From assembly GCF_029784135.1 (NCBI RefSeq), contig NC_073746.1:101448515-101512514 (forward strand): a DNA stretch of 64,000 nt, in the 5' to 3' direction. Both the position numbers and the translations under genes were made by a program. The notes under the pieces were generated by a model, which saw only the letters and a program-made list of their open reading frames with translations, did no database searches and was not told where the DNA came from. The DNA comes from Toxorhynchites rutilus septentrionalis (taxonomy: Eukaryota; Arthropoda; Insecta; Diptera; Culicidae). Below, piece after piece: positions 45,800-56,757 of the stretch (position 1 is the stretch's first letter; each line of letters begins with the position of its first letter).

Positions 45800-47650
45800 T
45801 CATTTTATTGTTCAAATAAATGTGTAAATCATGCAAAAAAAAAGAACGTATTAAATTTCACACTCACTATATGGAATAACATAAAGAATACAGCTGAAAT
45901 TTCAACAACAAGAACTCTCGTGCAATCTCAGTACATCAGCTCGTTACCCTTAACCTTTATAGGGTCCTTTATGACTTTCATCATGATCGATGATACAAGA
46001 GGAGATCTCTACCTAGTATCAATGTCTATTTTCTGAAAATTTCTGTTGCGAAAGTCTGTTCTCCTTAATCATCATCACAGGAACGAAAACTAAGAACATT
46101 TTGGCTACGATTTCACTCCACTTACTTACGATTTTTTCACTCGCTTCAAAACCATCAAACATAGCAGGGGTAGAAAAACTACGACTCATTGTGGTCATCT
46201 TATATGTTAAACGTATTCAAAGTCTTCACTCGCGACGATGAGCACAGAAAGACAAAAACCCAATCAATCGCAACATCCAGCATTTATTTAGCACTCGTGA
46301 GCATTTATCTGCGAACTTTGCGAACAAAAAACAGCAGCACCACCGATTGCCGATTATTCATTTCGAAGGTATTGGACCTCCCATTAAAACTGTCCTCGCA
46401 CACTGCCAGTAATGATCATTATTTGCTCCGAAAAACTCATCTGCAAATACTATTATTTTAGTGGAAAAGTAAGAAAGCAATGGGTAGCAACAAAAAACTC
46501 TTGGTAAATACCAATAGGAGAGAGGAAAAAAACTCTCATTAACTCGGCCGTAGATGGTTTTAATGTTGCGTTATTCATCGAAAAGGTCCAATGCGTGCAT
46601 AGCTAATGGCACCACACAAAAGATGATTTTCCCGACCGATGAGCGGCCCGAATACCAAGGGTGATTCATTATGCTAAGCGCAACTAAGCGGCACATTAGG
46701 AAAACGTTTAAGCCTATTCAGGAGCACCTGTTAACTGGAGTGGTTAATCGTTCCGATTAGTTGTGTGGGGATACTTGCCGTGAGAACTTCAAAATTATTC
46801 TTTGAATTATCCGTACATAAAAAGAACATCACTTCCAACGAGATTTAACTCTTTAAAGGGTTAACAATTGAACGAATACATGGTTCTCTGATATTGAACC
46901 AGAAAATTTCACATCAAATTCACAGCGACGTCATTTTTTAAGCAGTGTAAAAACTGTTTTTTCTGTTGCTGACCAATTTTTGTGATCGTTTCAATTTGCG
47001 CAAAGGAATGGTGACTGACTGGCCTCGTTCATTCATACGATTTGAGACCTCTATTACAGGGGTAAAAAAATGCAACCTCATGCTAAGAGCACAAAACTGG
47101 ATACTACCTAGTAACAACAAAAGTTATTTAGGACCCTTCATAATGGAATCAGCTTCTATTGAACCAAGCAGTGACCTATTTCCCCATCAAAACACGACCT
47201 CCTAGCTTGAGTTATTCCAGCATCCCAGTTGTACATGATCGCGATACAAATTTCACCCGCTAAAGATCACCACGAACAGTGTCGTAGGTTCTGTTTAACA
47301 TTTCAGCGCACTCCATTTCCCCTTTTTCAAGCATGATTGATGATATCAGGCAGCGACAACCGCAACGATACAACTAGAACTAGTAAGCATGAATTGTTAA
47401 GTAAATCATACCATGTTTTTAGCGCAACCCGCGCAAACAAATAGATGCTCCCCAGACGGTTAGAATGCGCGAGCAGCGAGATTTGCATGGGAAAAAGTTT
47501 TCTCAATCCATTCAAACTGGAATGTGCACTTTGTGCCATCGGTAGAGATTGATATCACGCATTGTGCCGCCGAGCAGAGGCTGCATTCGTGACCAATATT
47601 TGGGGTGTAATATATTGAATTTAACACAATGTGCTATTGAAGCGGTGTCT
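45800..47650. other. 3' part of the proposed intron, no recognisable gene
   Basis: Less repetitive than the middle of the intron. Frames at 46189-46461 and 46966-47205 have no recognisable domain. It may contain regulatory sequence. Confidence 0.5.
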
Positions 47651-47680
47651 CAATGGATTTTTATCGGTTTGTTTCCGCAG

Positions 47681-48921
47681 CTACTACTCACAACCCTAGT
47701 TGCGGCATGCTCTTGTGCTCGCTTAGAAAATAACTACCTGCCGCCACCTGGAGCAGCTTCCGCTGGAGGTGGCCCAGGATTGACTGCACCTGCCCCAGGT
47801 GGATTCGGAGGTAGACCATCGGGAGGACATGGTGGTGGCGGTGCTGGTGGACCCGGAGGACCAGGAGGCTTCGGAGGCAGACCATCTGGGGGACACGGTG
47901 GTGGTGCTGGAGGACCAGGAGGACCAGGTGGTTTCGGAGGTAGACCAGCAGGAAGTCATGGTGGTGCCGGAGCAGGTGGACCAGGAGGTGCGGGAGGATT
48001 CGGTGGCCGACCAGGTGCTGGTGGTATGTTCCCAAAATCAACCAAACCAAACGTTGAAACTTACACGCTACTAATTTTCAGGTGCTCCAGGACGTCCAGC
48101 AACCGCCTACGGCCCCCCAGCTGGCGGATTTGGCGGTGGTGCTCCTTCTTCTTTCGGTGGTGGATTTGGAGGTAGTGCCCCAAGTGGTGGATTCGGAGGT
48201 AGTGCCCCAAGCGGTGGATTTGGAAAAGGAGCCCCTGCTGCACCAGCTGGCCCACCAATAGAGATCCTGTCGTACGAAAACGTTAACAATGGCGATGGTA
48301 GCTACAAATTTAGGTAAGGTTTCAGTTTAAAACAACCAACCATATCACATTTAAATTTACGTGTGGAATTTGTTCAATTTTCCAAACAGTTATGAAACCG
48401 CTAACGGAATCAGAGCCGAAGAACAGGGAGAACTGAAGAACAAGGGATCGGAAAATGCAATTCAATCCGCTCAGGGATCTTTCTCGTACACCTCCCCCGA
48501 AGGACAGGTCATCACCCTTAACTACGTTGCCGATGAGAACGGATTCCAGCCCCAGGGTGATCATTTGCCAACGCCACCTCCAATTCCGGAGGAAATTCTG
48601 AAGGCCACACAGGAACACGCTGCCGCCCATGCAAGTGCAGCCGCCGCTGCTGGTGGTGCCGGAGGACATGGAGGCAGTGGTGCTGGTGGATATAGTGGTG
48701 GAGCCGGAGGCGCTGGAGGATACGGTGGTGGTGCCGGAGGTGCCGGTGGATATAGTGCTGGTGCCGGTGGAGCAGGTGGAGCTGGTGGATACCCCGGATC
48801 TGGACCAGCAAGCACAGGAGCAGGCTATCCATCTGGAGGACCACTGTCCGGTGCACGGCCCGGAACTGGACGTCCGTCTGGAAGTGGATCGTTCAGCCCA
48901 CAGTCAGGATACAAATACTAG
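47681..48921 (+). CDS. RR-1 cuticular protein, Cpr47Ef-like (exons 47681-48023, 48082-48313, 48390-48921)
   Basis: A secreted structural protein of the exoskeleton. With the proposed first exon it is 371 aa. A signal peptide (residues 1 to about 16) is followed by a Gly-rich region of four units, [14 protein letters not shown] then GAGGPGGP with variation. A shorter GGFGGSAPS repeat leads to the chitin-binding Rebers-Riddiford domain of RR-1 type (about 178-262): [20 protein letters not shown], the aromatic/Gly set, [11 protein letters not shown] and [20 protein letters not shown]. The C-terminus is GGY/GGA-rich. Introns have consensus borders: gtatgt...ttttcag (48024-48081, 58 bp) and gtaagg...aaacag (48314-48389, 76 bp), with phases preserved. 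Cpr47Ef of Drosophila has the same layout, but orthology is inference. Opposite-strand frames across this gene are composition shadows. Confidence 0.93.
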
Positions 48922-48996
48922 GAGATGTAGCGAAACTTATGAGATAATTTTGAAAAACCATTTCTTGCCTGATCTGATCCCATTAGCATGACTGTA

Positions 48997-49002
48997 AATA
49001 AA
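48997..49002 (+). promoter_or_regulatory. Polyadenylation signal of the cuticle gene (first)
   Basis: aataaa 76 bp after the stop codon. A second aataaa lies at 49032-49037, so two alternative 3' ends are possible. Confidence 0.7.
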
Positions 49003-49430
49003 CTAAAATAGAGCAAAATGGCGGCGCTATAAATAAAGAAAAATAACACACGCGATGTGTAAACAAATCATTAGTTACTTACTCTTCCTTACGATCGCAT
49101 TGAACTTGAATGGAAAGAACTGGTTTGTGGTTTGTTTTACGTCTCGTAGAAACGCTCGTTCGATTTTATGAATGAACGAGCAGATGTGTGGGTTTCTCTG
49201 GTAGAAGCTGCGTCAACGATATGAAGGGTTGATTTGGGTGAACAGCCATTGGCCAAGAGCCTTAACATGGAGCTTTCACGATCGGTCTTTTGCTGATGCG
49301 CCTTCTGTGATACTATCGGCGAGTATCGTAGGTTGTTTAAAAGCTCCGCTTGAACCTACTTTTACAGCTTCGATATTATTAGCTTCGCAACGTTCCAAGC
49401 GATTGACACCCAGTAACAAAATGTTTATTG

Positions 49431-49432
49431 TA
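49431..49432. repeat. TA target duplication (left) of pogo-like element
   Basis: TA here and at 50977-50978. Each is within ttgTA/TAcaa, so the flanks extend symmetrically. Confidence 0.6.
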
Positions 49433-50976
49433 GGGGAGAGGGGGGCATATGCGGACATGTAAACTTAAATAAAAATCCTGAATTCATCCTGGTTGTCATT
49501 TGGACATCAATGTAACATATGAGCATGTTAGAGGTGTGCGATCACGAATGGTTTATTCGAATTTTTGAAAATTGCCTTTTTGTCCGAATGTGCTCTATGT
49601 GTGGGGCAGTTTCGGACAGTCCTGGGACACTTTCGGACAACGAAAAACAAATTCAAATTTTATGTTTATCAACACTTACTTGCGTTTCCTCTTATTTCCA
49701 GTATATTCTGCATTTTTCTGTTTATCAGTATTTGTCTGAAGGAAACTGCTTGCTATGAGAGTCAGTAAAAATTTGTGATCTTGCTTTCTCTCGTTTTCGC
49801 GGTGAAGTTCTTGGTAAAGGTTCAACATTTTCCCGGGACAAAGTTGTCAAAGTAAAATCTATCTGTGATGTAGACGTAATGTTTTGGAGCATTGTTGTAT
49901 TACCCGATGAGTCAGTTGCCACCTCTGCTCCAGTAGGTGAAATCATTTGAGCATTCAAAACCCTTGTCCGGAAAAACCTTTTTTGAGAATGGATAGCAAC
50001 CTGTCATTTTGAACCCAGCTAGGATATTACTAAGATTGAAAGAAGCATTATAAGCCGATGCAACTATACCTGAAAGGTCGTGTATAGCAATAGTTTTTCC
50101 AGGATGGTTTAGTAGCCAATCGTTCTGGGAAACTGAGAGCTTTTGCTTGAAGGGACCAATAACTGAAACATCCAGCGGTTATTAGCGATTTGTGACATAA
50201 GGTGGAAAACATACATGGATTGTGCAATTTTCTCGACAATATTTAATTGTTTCCAAAGTGCAATGACTTTTTCATTGATTTTTGATTTTTTGAAATTGAT
50301 TCGTTTATGTTGCTTTTTGCTACCCTTTTCAACAATTTCTCCGTTATGCAACCGTTAGTTGGGAAATTAGCAAAGACAATGGACCCAGTTGGACCACCTG
50401 TGTGCTAGAATCATGAAAACGTTCTATTTGAAACTAGTTCGATGGCTATTTCCATCTCATCTTCGTTGATGCTGGTTCTATAGGTTTTCTTTTTGTAGTT
50501 TCGAATTAGGTCTGAGAATCAGACTGAATTGATGTTTGTTGGCAAACAACAATCAGACACAAATTTTATGAGGTTTTAAACAGTGTCCGAATGTGCCCCG
50601 TGAAAGATGTCCGATTGTGCCCCACTACCATCCGAAGACAAATCATAATTTTATCTAATAATTAGACCTTTATTTCCCCGTTGTATACACGTTTTTTCAT
50701 TTCATATTAGTTACTAACTGAGGTGGTGTACTTAAATTTCTAAATCCTTCACAAAGGAATTAGGGAAATACTTACAACTTCAAGCTCAAAAGTTTCGAAA
50801 CGTGTATGAAAAAGGGGCCCTGTGTTGTTTTCGTAAGTAATAAACGATCAGAAGATGTCAAACCATATAACAGCTGTTGGTGGAAAGGCTGTTAACTTAC
50901 TTATATTTTTAATTTGGTTGAAAATTGTACCACTCAATTTTTACACGTGTTGTACGAAACTGCCCCCCATTTCCCC
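49433..50976 (-). mobile_element. Pogo-like DNA transposon with G-rich terminal repeats
   Basis: The left end is ggggagaggggggca and the right end tgccccccatttcccc (complement ggggaaatggggggca), flanked by TA. It contains a decayed CENP-B/pogo-type DDE domain on the minus strand. Several ttcggaca and tccgaatgtgc motifs lie near both ends. Confidence 0.75.
49880..50420 (-). pseudogene. Pogo-type (CENP-B/DDE_1) transposase, C-terminal half
   Basis: The minus strand starts with GPTGSIVFANFPTNGCITE (normally SGWMTxE). After a deletion that removes the LLLDNHxSH box it reads a PLDVSVIGPFKQKL-type stretch, NDWLLNHPGKTIAIHDLSG, YNASFNLSNILAGFKMTG and YPFSKKVFPD, which is the conserved end of pogo/Tigger transposases. 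Frames shift around 50180-50250 and stops occur. The catalytic acidic residues are missing, so it cannot act. Confidence 0.75.
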
Positions 50977-52698
50977 TACAATATGTATACCAATTAATGG
51001 GTATTGTGAATTTGTGTGCACTTGTGAAAAATCACCGTTCCTATAGTTAGAAGGCTCTCATGTATGTTATGAATAACAGAATTCCACAAAATCATATTAT
51101 ATTTGTTCAAAATTTGTAAATTTTTTCAGTGTGATTCGTCCGAATTAAAATTTATCAATGTGTTTTTTATTCCGGAGGACATGGGTTGGCGAAATACAAA
51201 TATTCGTTATGATTTTTGATATTTTTTTTTTGCCAATAGCCAGGTACTATGTTTGATACTACACTAAATTGATACAATAGTAACTATCAGTCACATTAAT
51301 TTATCATACAAAAGATATTATGGTTTTGGTATGATATTGAATATAATGAAAAAGTGTCTGGATTGAAAAGCCGTCCGAATTCGAAAGCATAACGGTAATC
51401 ATTGATCAAATGTCACTTGAGCCAAAGTATGTATACATGTGCGGAGATCGATCGAGAAGTTACGAAAAACTTGAAATTTTTGAGAAGAAGGATTGATACA
51501 ATAGTTTATCATATTCAATCAATTTTTTTTTTCAATTTTTAGCATAAAATTTTCTTCATCGGAAATGTTTTTAATGTGCGAACGTGAAATTTTCAGGTGA
51601 TTTTTGAAAAGTTGTAACTGCGAGAAAAATCAACGCATCAAAATGGAATGCATATCATTTCAATGTTCAAACTTCGAATTTAGGAATATTCTACGAACCA
51701 ATTTTTATTTTCGTGTGTGTAGATGGAGTGAACAATAATATCGCAAAAAAATAAATAAATTTTATTCTGAATTTTCAAAGATTTTGTGGACCAACACAAT
51801 TTTTTTCCACCTAAGAGAATGACAAATGCAATTAACCCCATCAACCAGCTTTCATTTGATCCTTATAACGTTCCTGTAAGACCTCTCAATTATAGAGATA
51901 TTTTTGTATGAATGAGAAAATACTCTCACGTCTTTGATGATGAACAATTCATGAAATAATAATCGTACAAGTCTAATTTGTGCTTTGACGAAAAAATAAA
52001 TATTTATATTTTGTGCCTCGATTTCAAAAAAAGGATCAAAAGCTGGTTTTTGGTAGCGTTTTACAAACTCTTCTATAATTCTGCAAATATTGTTGTAGGT
52101 TCAAATGTTTGCAGGCAAATTTTTATCCTATAGTATACACAAGATCCCTGTGCACGTTTTTTATTTTGATACGTTTAGTCAATTTTTTGGATAAATTGAT
52201 CAAAGTTGGGAGTAAATTAGAGGAGCACTTCATTGCAAACAGTACTAGAAGCATAAAATTCTACGCGTATCCTTAGAATGGACGATTCGTAACTTTCGTT
52301 ATCATGCTTTTGTGAGTACATATGAGGATTGCAAGGAGTGATGATAGTCACATATGCACATACGCATTCTCACATATGCACACAATCCTTACCCACAAAC
52401 TTGTAAAAACAGTTCTTCTGGTACAGTTTCCGATGAAGTACTCCTCTAATTTACTCCAAACATTGATCGATCAGACAAAATATTGGCTAAACGTATCAAA
52501 ATGAACCGTTCACAGGGGTCTTGGGTATACACTAAGCTAAAAATTTGCCTGTAAACATTAAGTTCAAATGTTTGCAATATTTGCAATATTACAGAAGATT
52601 TTGAAAAATACTATCAAAAACCTGTTTCAGGCCCCTTTTCGAGGTAGATGCAACAAATTTCAATATTTTTTTCCGTCAAAGCAATAAAGGAGCTTTGT

Positions 52699-52712
52699 AC
52701 AGAATTTATTGG
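52699..52712. repeat. 14-bp TSD of Feilai-like SINE (left)
   Basis: acagaatttattgg, repeated at 52995-53008. Confidence 0.9.
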
Positions 52713-52994
52713 TGCTCCCGTGGCCGAGTGGTTAGCGTCACACCTAGCATGCCGGAGGGTTCGGGTTCGATTCCCATCCTGGTCGGGGGAATTTTTCGTC
52801 AAAGAAATTTCCTCCAACTTGCACTGTGGCCACGCGTATTCTAAAGCTTGCCACTTAGAATGCATTCAAGGCGTGTTATTTGACATCAAAAATCAAATCA
52901 AATCAAAATTAAGTACTAATAAAAAATGACGCAGTAATACTACGTTGAGACGGCGAAGTTCCTCTAGGAGCGTTAGTACCATTTAAGAAGAAGA
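52713..52994 (+). mobile_element. Feilai-like tRNA SINE, copy 2, complete
   Basis: A box tggccgagtggttagcg, B box gggttcgattccc, a tRNA-unrelated body and an agaagaagaa tail, with exact 14-bp duplications. At 282 bp it appears full length and is closely related to the copy at 44222. The tRNA-like head is the Pol III promoter of the SINE, not a tRNA gene. Confidence 0.9.
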
Positions 52995-53008
52995 ACAGAA
53001 TTTATTGG
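52995..53008. repeat. 14-bp TSD of Feilai-like SINE (right)
   Basis: acagaatttattgg, identical to 52699-52712. Confidence 0.9.
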
Positions 53009-53205
53009 AGTTTTTAAAACTATCTTTCGAGTTGAGGTGCGATTTTTATTTCTTGATTTATTCATCCTCAAAGACGAAAGAATAGTTTTGCATTCAAAGG
53101 GAAATATCTCCGAATTGAAAGGTCCTACAGGAACGTTAAAGCAATCAAATGAAAGCTTGTTGATGAGGTAAATTGGATTTTCCATTGACATTTTTTTGTT
53201 CCGAC

Positions 53206-53436
53206 TGAAATGTGTTTCCCTAACACAGACTTCAAACCAATGGAGCGTGGAGAAATTGACATTGCAAATACGACTGAAATGTGTATGCCAACACAGACTT
53301 CAAATTCATGGAGCGTAGAGATATCGGCATTGCAAATACATGAAAGTAGGGGGACTTTTGTTCTCACCGGAATGTGTTCCCTAACACAGACTTCAAAACC
53401 AAGGTGCCTGGGGGAAATCCGCATTGCAAATACGGC
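53206..53436. repeat. Tandem array with aacacagacttcaaa units, part 1
   Basis: Three diverged units of roughly 70-100 bp. Each has gaaatgtgt, ccctaacacagacttcaaa, a gg(a/t)gc(g/c)-type centre and gcattgcaaatac. The array resumes after 54311. Confidence 0.8.
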
Positions 53437-54311
53437 TAGTGATCCCCGATTTTTGAAATTAATCGTTCATCAGCTAATCGATACTTGGGCCTGATTCTCG
53501 AATACACTTCACGGTGGAAACGAAAGAAACGGCACTCCATTGAACTACGTTTTACGAGTTAGTGAAGTGTCGAAGATAATGATGAGTTTTCAGGCAGAAT
53601 GAGCACTTTTCAAATAAAAAAATCATTAATGAAAATTAACTTCTTCGTATCAAACTGGTATTCAATGTGAGTGGAAAACAATGTTTTCTTCATGTGGTAT
53701 AATAATCTCATACAAAAATTTCATCTGAAGATAATTTGATATTATAATGATAAGTTTAATGGGAAACTAATCTCGTATCCAGATGTCGACACCGTACCGT
53801 TGTCATCGCGAATACGTTTCATTCCGTTTCCACCGTGAAGTGTATTCGAAGAGTATTCGAGAATCAGGCCCCTTTTCAGCAATTTGTAATTCGATACGAT
53901 TAATCGCCCCAAATAATCGATTAATCGATTAATCGTCACACTGAGAGAAATCATAAGCATGACTCATATTCCTCATTTGCTAGAAAGCCATCTGGAATAA
54001 AATTGTTCATTCCGCTTGAAAATCAATTATTATCTTTTACGCTCTCCTAAAGTCATAAACGAATCTCAATTCGCATTAACGGCATTGAGCTTCGTTTCCG
54101 AATATAGGGGAGCGTCAAAGATAATGATTGATTTCCAGGATAAAACTGCAGCGGCCGTAGGTTTTTTTCTCTCTGGATTTGGATCGATTAATCGTCGTAT
54201 ATTATTCGTTCGCTTCGATTATTGATTGTGCAGTGTTCGTTCGATTTATAATCGATTTTTGTAGGAAGTATTCGATTAATCGATTAATCGAACGATTATC
54301 GGGGATCACTA
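53437..54311. mobile_element. hAT-type MITE splitting the tandem array
   Basis: The ends are tagtgatccccga and complement ...tcggggatcacta. Flanking 8-mers aatacggc (53429-53436) and aatacgac (54312-54319) differ by one base. Its interior carries repeated gattaatcg. It is 875 bp because another MITE sits inside. Confidence 0.8.
53487..53871. mobile_element. Palindromic MITE nested in the hAT MITE
   Basis: The ends are gggcctgattctcgaa and complement, with arms continuing as tacacttcacggtggaaacg. A 3-bp direct repeat (ctt) is seen on each side, compatible with the 3-bp duplications of Harbinger-like MITEs but too short to prove it. Confidence 0.75.
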
Positions 54312-54480
54312 AATACGACTGAAATGTGTTTGCCAACACAGACTTCAAATTCATGGTGCGGGAGGAATTTAGCATTGCAAATACATGCAAGTCGGGGACA
54401 TTTTTGTTTCGAAAGAAATGTGTTCGCCTAACACAGACTACATGTTTCCCCTAACATGGTCTTCTAAACTTAGGAACCTG
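54312..54480. repeat. Tandem array, part 2
   Basis: Continuation of 53206-53436 with the same acacagacttcaaattcatgg and gcattgcaaatac text, ending in a more diverged unit. Confidence 0.8.
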
Positions 54481-55029
54481 GGAAAATCGTGCAGACGCTA
54501 GAAGTGAATGAACTTTCAAGTTTAAAGTCTCTATGGTATAAAAAGTAGAAGTTGAAGTTTGCACTCCCAAAAGTGTTTTCTTAACACGGATTACAAAAGC
54601 GGGTACGAGTACAACGCTTTGGATCGGTTATTCAAGATTACATTGAAGGATATGCCTTCATATCTTCTGCTGAATTTCTACGCATACCATTTGATGATTA
54701 GGCAAAATGTTGATAACCATTTGCTGCAATAACACCTATTGATTAAACAATATGCGTTCGACGTACATGTCAAAATCGAAACTGGGTGCCTAAAGTTCAT
54801 CAAATCAAGCAAATTCGCGGTTCGAGAAGTATGTACATTTGAGAGATGCAAACTTCAGAGGGAAATGTAAAATAAAATAATCGTTTGACAATTCTTCCGT
54901 TCATATATTTGGTCCTAGGCATCATGCCAAACGTAAAAGGACTGTCATTAAATTTTCTTTTAACGAAGAACATAATCTATCACAATGCATGAATTGACCT
55001 TACATGGTATTCTTCAATCTTTTTACTCA

Positions 55030-55100
55030 CAAAGCAAATATATTGAATTCAATTGAATTCGGAAATTATTTTATTCAATCAAAAATTTAATCAATGTAAA
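55030..55100. repeat. Direct repeat with gaattcaattgaattc, copy 1
   Basis: Matches 55598-55666 in the same orientation (gttgaattcaattgaattcg, then ttcattcaatcaa). It contains an EcoRI-like palindrome. Confidence 0.7.
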
Positions 55101-55439
55101 CAAATGATTGCTATACTAAGGTAGTCCCACGTTAACTTTACGGTTATATCATAGATATAACCCATCCATTTTTTTTGACGTGTGACTACGTCTAACTGGA
55201 ATATATGGGGGGTAAAATGAAAACACAGAACATGCAGTAAAACCTGAAGTATTTCGAATGCTTATAACTCGAATATTTCTCAATAGATCGGAAAGATGTT
55301 TGCTTCAATTGACAGGAAATATTTCTACGTATTTATCACAGTGAATAAAATGTTATTTTTCATAAGATAAACAATTAAACAACTGTGAAATGTTAAGCGC
55401 TATCTAAACGCCCTATGTGCCACGTTTTGATTGGTTCGA

Positions 55440-55580
55440 TTAACGGTTTCCCCAGCACAGACTTCAATATCATTGTAACGGGGGAATCCCCTTTGCAAAT
55501 ACAAGTGCAAAGTGGATGAGGGATTTTGTTTCCATCGAAGTGTGTTCCCTAACACAGCCAACAAAACCCAGGTGCCTTAA
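55440..55580. repeat. Tandem array, outlying units
   Basis: Two more units of the cacagacttcaa family, about 1 kb beyond part 2. Confidence 0.65.
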
Positions 55581-55597
55581 ACAAATTTTTACTTACA

Positions 55598-55666
55598 CAG
55601 CAAATATGTTGAATTCAATTGAATTCGAAAATTGTTTCATTCAATCAATAATTTAATCCAGAGATC
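55598..55666. repeat. Direct repeat with gaattcaattgaattc, copy 2
   Basis: See 55030-55100. Confidence 0.7.
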
Positions 55667-56582
55667 GAAATTCTCGCTCGGCTGCGCGATAAATATTCAT
55701 TCAATCAATTTAGTTTTCGATGAACCGTGTATTGTTGATATTTTCGTCTTATTTTTCAGAGAGAAAGAGATGTCGAAAATCTCTATCTCGGAAGCTTAAC
55801 GAGAATGCTTTTTCATCTCTCATTTGGTACTGAAAATATGGAGCGAAAAATCAAAGCTAACTTTACCAACATTAGTCAGTTAGAGCAGCGTCCAAACGAT
55901 CTGCATTTGGACAGCGTGTGAATTGTACAAATATTAATCCATCTCATGTTCCCTTCACGATGAAACCCAATATTGCCGCATGTTTTCAGCTGTGCTGAAG
56001 AAGTGAAAAACCATTATCGGCATCGAAAACGAAACCATTTTTCGGCAGAAATCGTTACCACGTATATTATTATGAAGCTGAATTAGATTTATTCGCTTGA
56101 CCGTAACATATTTTTTTGCGAACTCAGATACACAAAAATATCTGCAAGGTAGGCATGATCTTCTTCTTCTATCAACATTTTTAACTAAAATTTGCAAAAA
56201 GAATCGATTTTCTGTGAACCTTTAAAACCATCACGTTTAATTCAAAGGCAGAAATGAGTGGACAACCAGCGCACGAAACATAAAAAAATAGAAGATCGAG
56301 GTCTGAATTATTATTTCTGCACGGTTTCTTCAACAAAAGTGTTCCGGATTTGATGTATTTAATGTAGCAAATTTGACTAACAAATTTGGTGACCGAATCA
56401 AGTATTTTCAAATTTGGTTCTGACAGGGTCTTACTGACTAAGACACATCGATGAATCATATAAAGAATTCCTGTGACACTTGGAGCACGCTTATTAACCT
56501 TTTTCAAAGATCTTTTTTTTATCCCATCTGTTCATTTTTATTAGGCTCATTTACCAATTCAGCTGTAGCAGAGCCGAATTTT

Positions 56583-56723
56583 TCGTGTACATTTTTTTTC
56601 TCATGTTGTATATTACACAAACAAAGAATATTTTGAGATAAATGAATAAATAATGAAAAAATTGATGGTAAAAATATTCTTTGTTTGTGTAATATACAAC
56701 ATGAGAAAAAAAAATGTACACGA
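56583..56723. repeat. Near-perfect hairpin, about 50-bp arms
   Basis: Left arm 56583-56632 and right arm 56673-56723 are complementary, apart from the length of one homopolymer (8 versus 9). The loop is about 40 bp. No gene is known here. It is AT-rich. Confidence 0.85.
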
Positions 56724-56757
56724 TAAATTCGACGGGTTCAAAAACAAATATATAGGA

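Larger units (their letters stand above)
29740..47680 (+). other. First intron of the cuticle gene, about 17.9 kb (proposed)
   Basis: Donor gtaagtg at 29740 and acceptor gtttccgcag ending at 47680. The intron carries foldback repeats, MITEs, SINEs, and mariner and retrotransposon relics listed separately. The first kilobase (29.8-30.4 kb) and 36.1-37.1 kb are less repetitive and could hold enhancers. Confidence 0.55.
51600..53190. repeat. Large foldback repeat interrupted by a SINE
   Basis: The left arm (about 51600-52260) and right arm (about 52430-53190, minus the SINE) are diverged reverse complements. The shared blocks are ctcctctaatttactcc, aaacgtatcaaaatgaac, gcctgtaaacatt and the aggtcctacaggaacgtt/aacgttcctgtaagacct pair. 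Single arms of the same family occur at 15050, 18140, 20240 and 25860. Confidence 0.7.

Noticed and set aside
47688..48289. Long open frames on the minus strand across the cuticle gene, and on alternative plus frames
   Set aside because: They are products of the repeated GGT/GGA glycine codons. The plus-strand exons have correct splice borders and an RR-1 domain.
53206..53436. Regular repeats that could suggest a CRISPR-like array
   Set aside because: Units are diverged, contiguous and of satellite type, with no unique spacers, in an insect genome.
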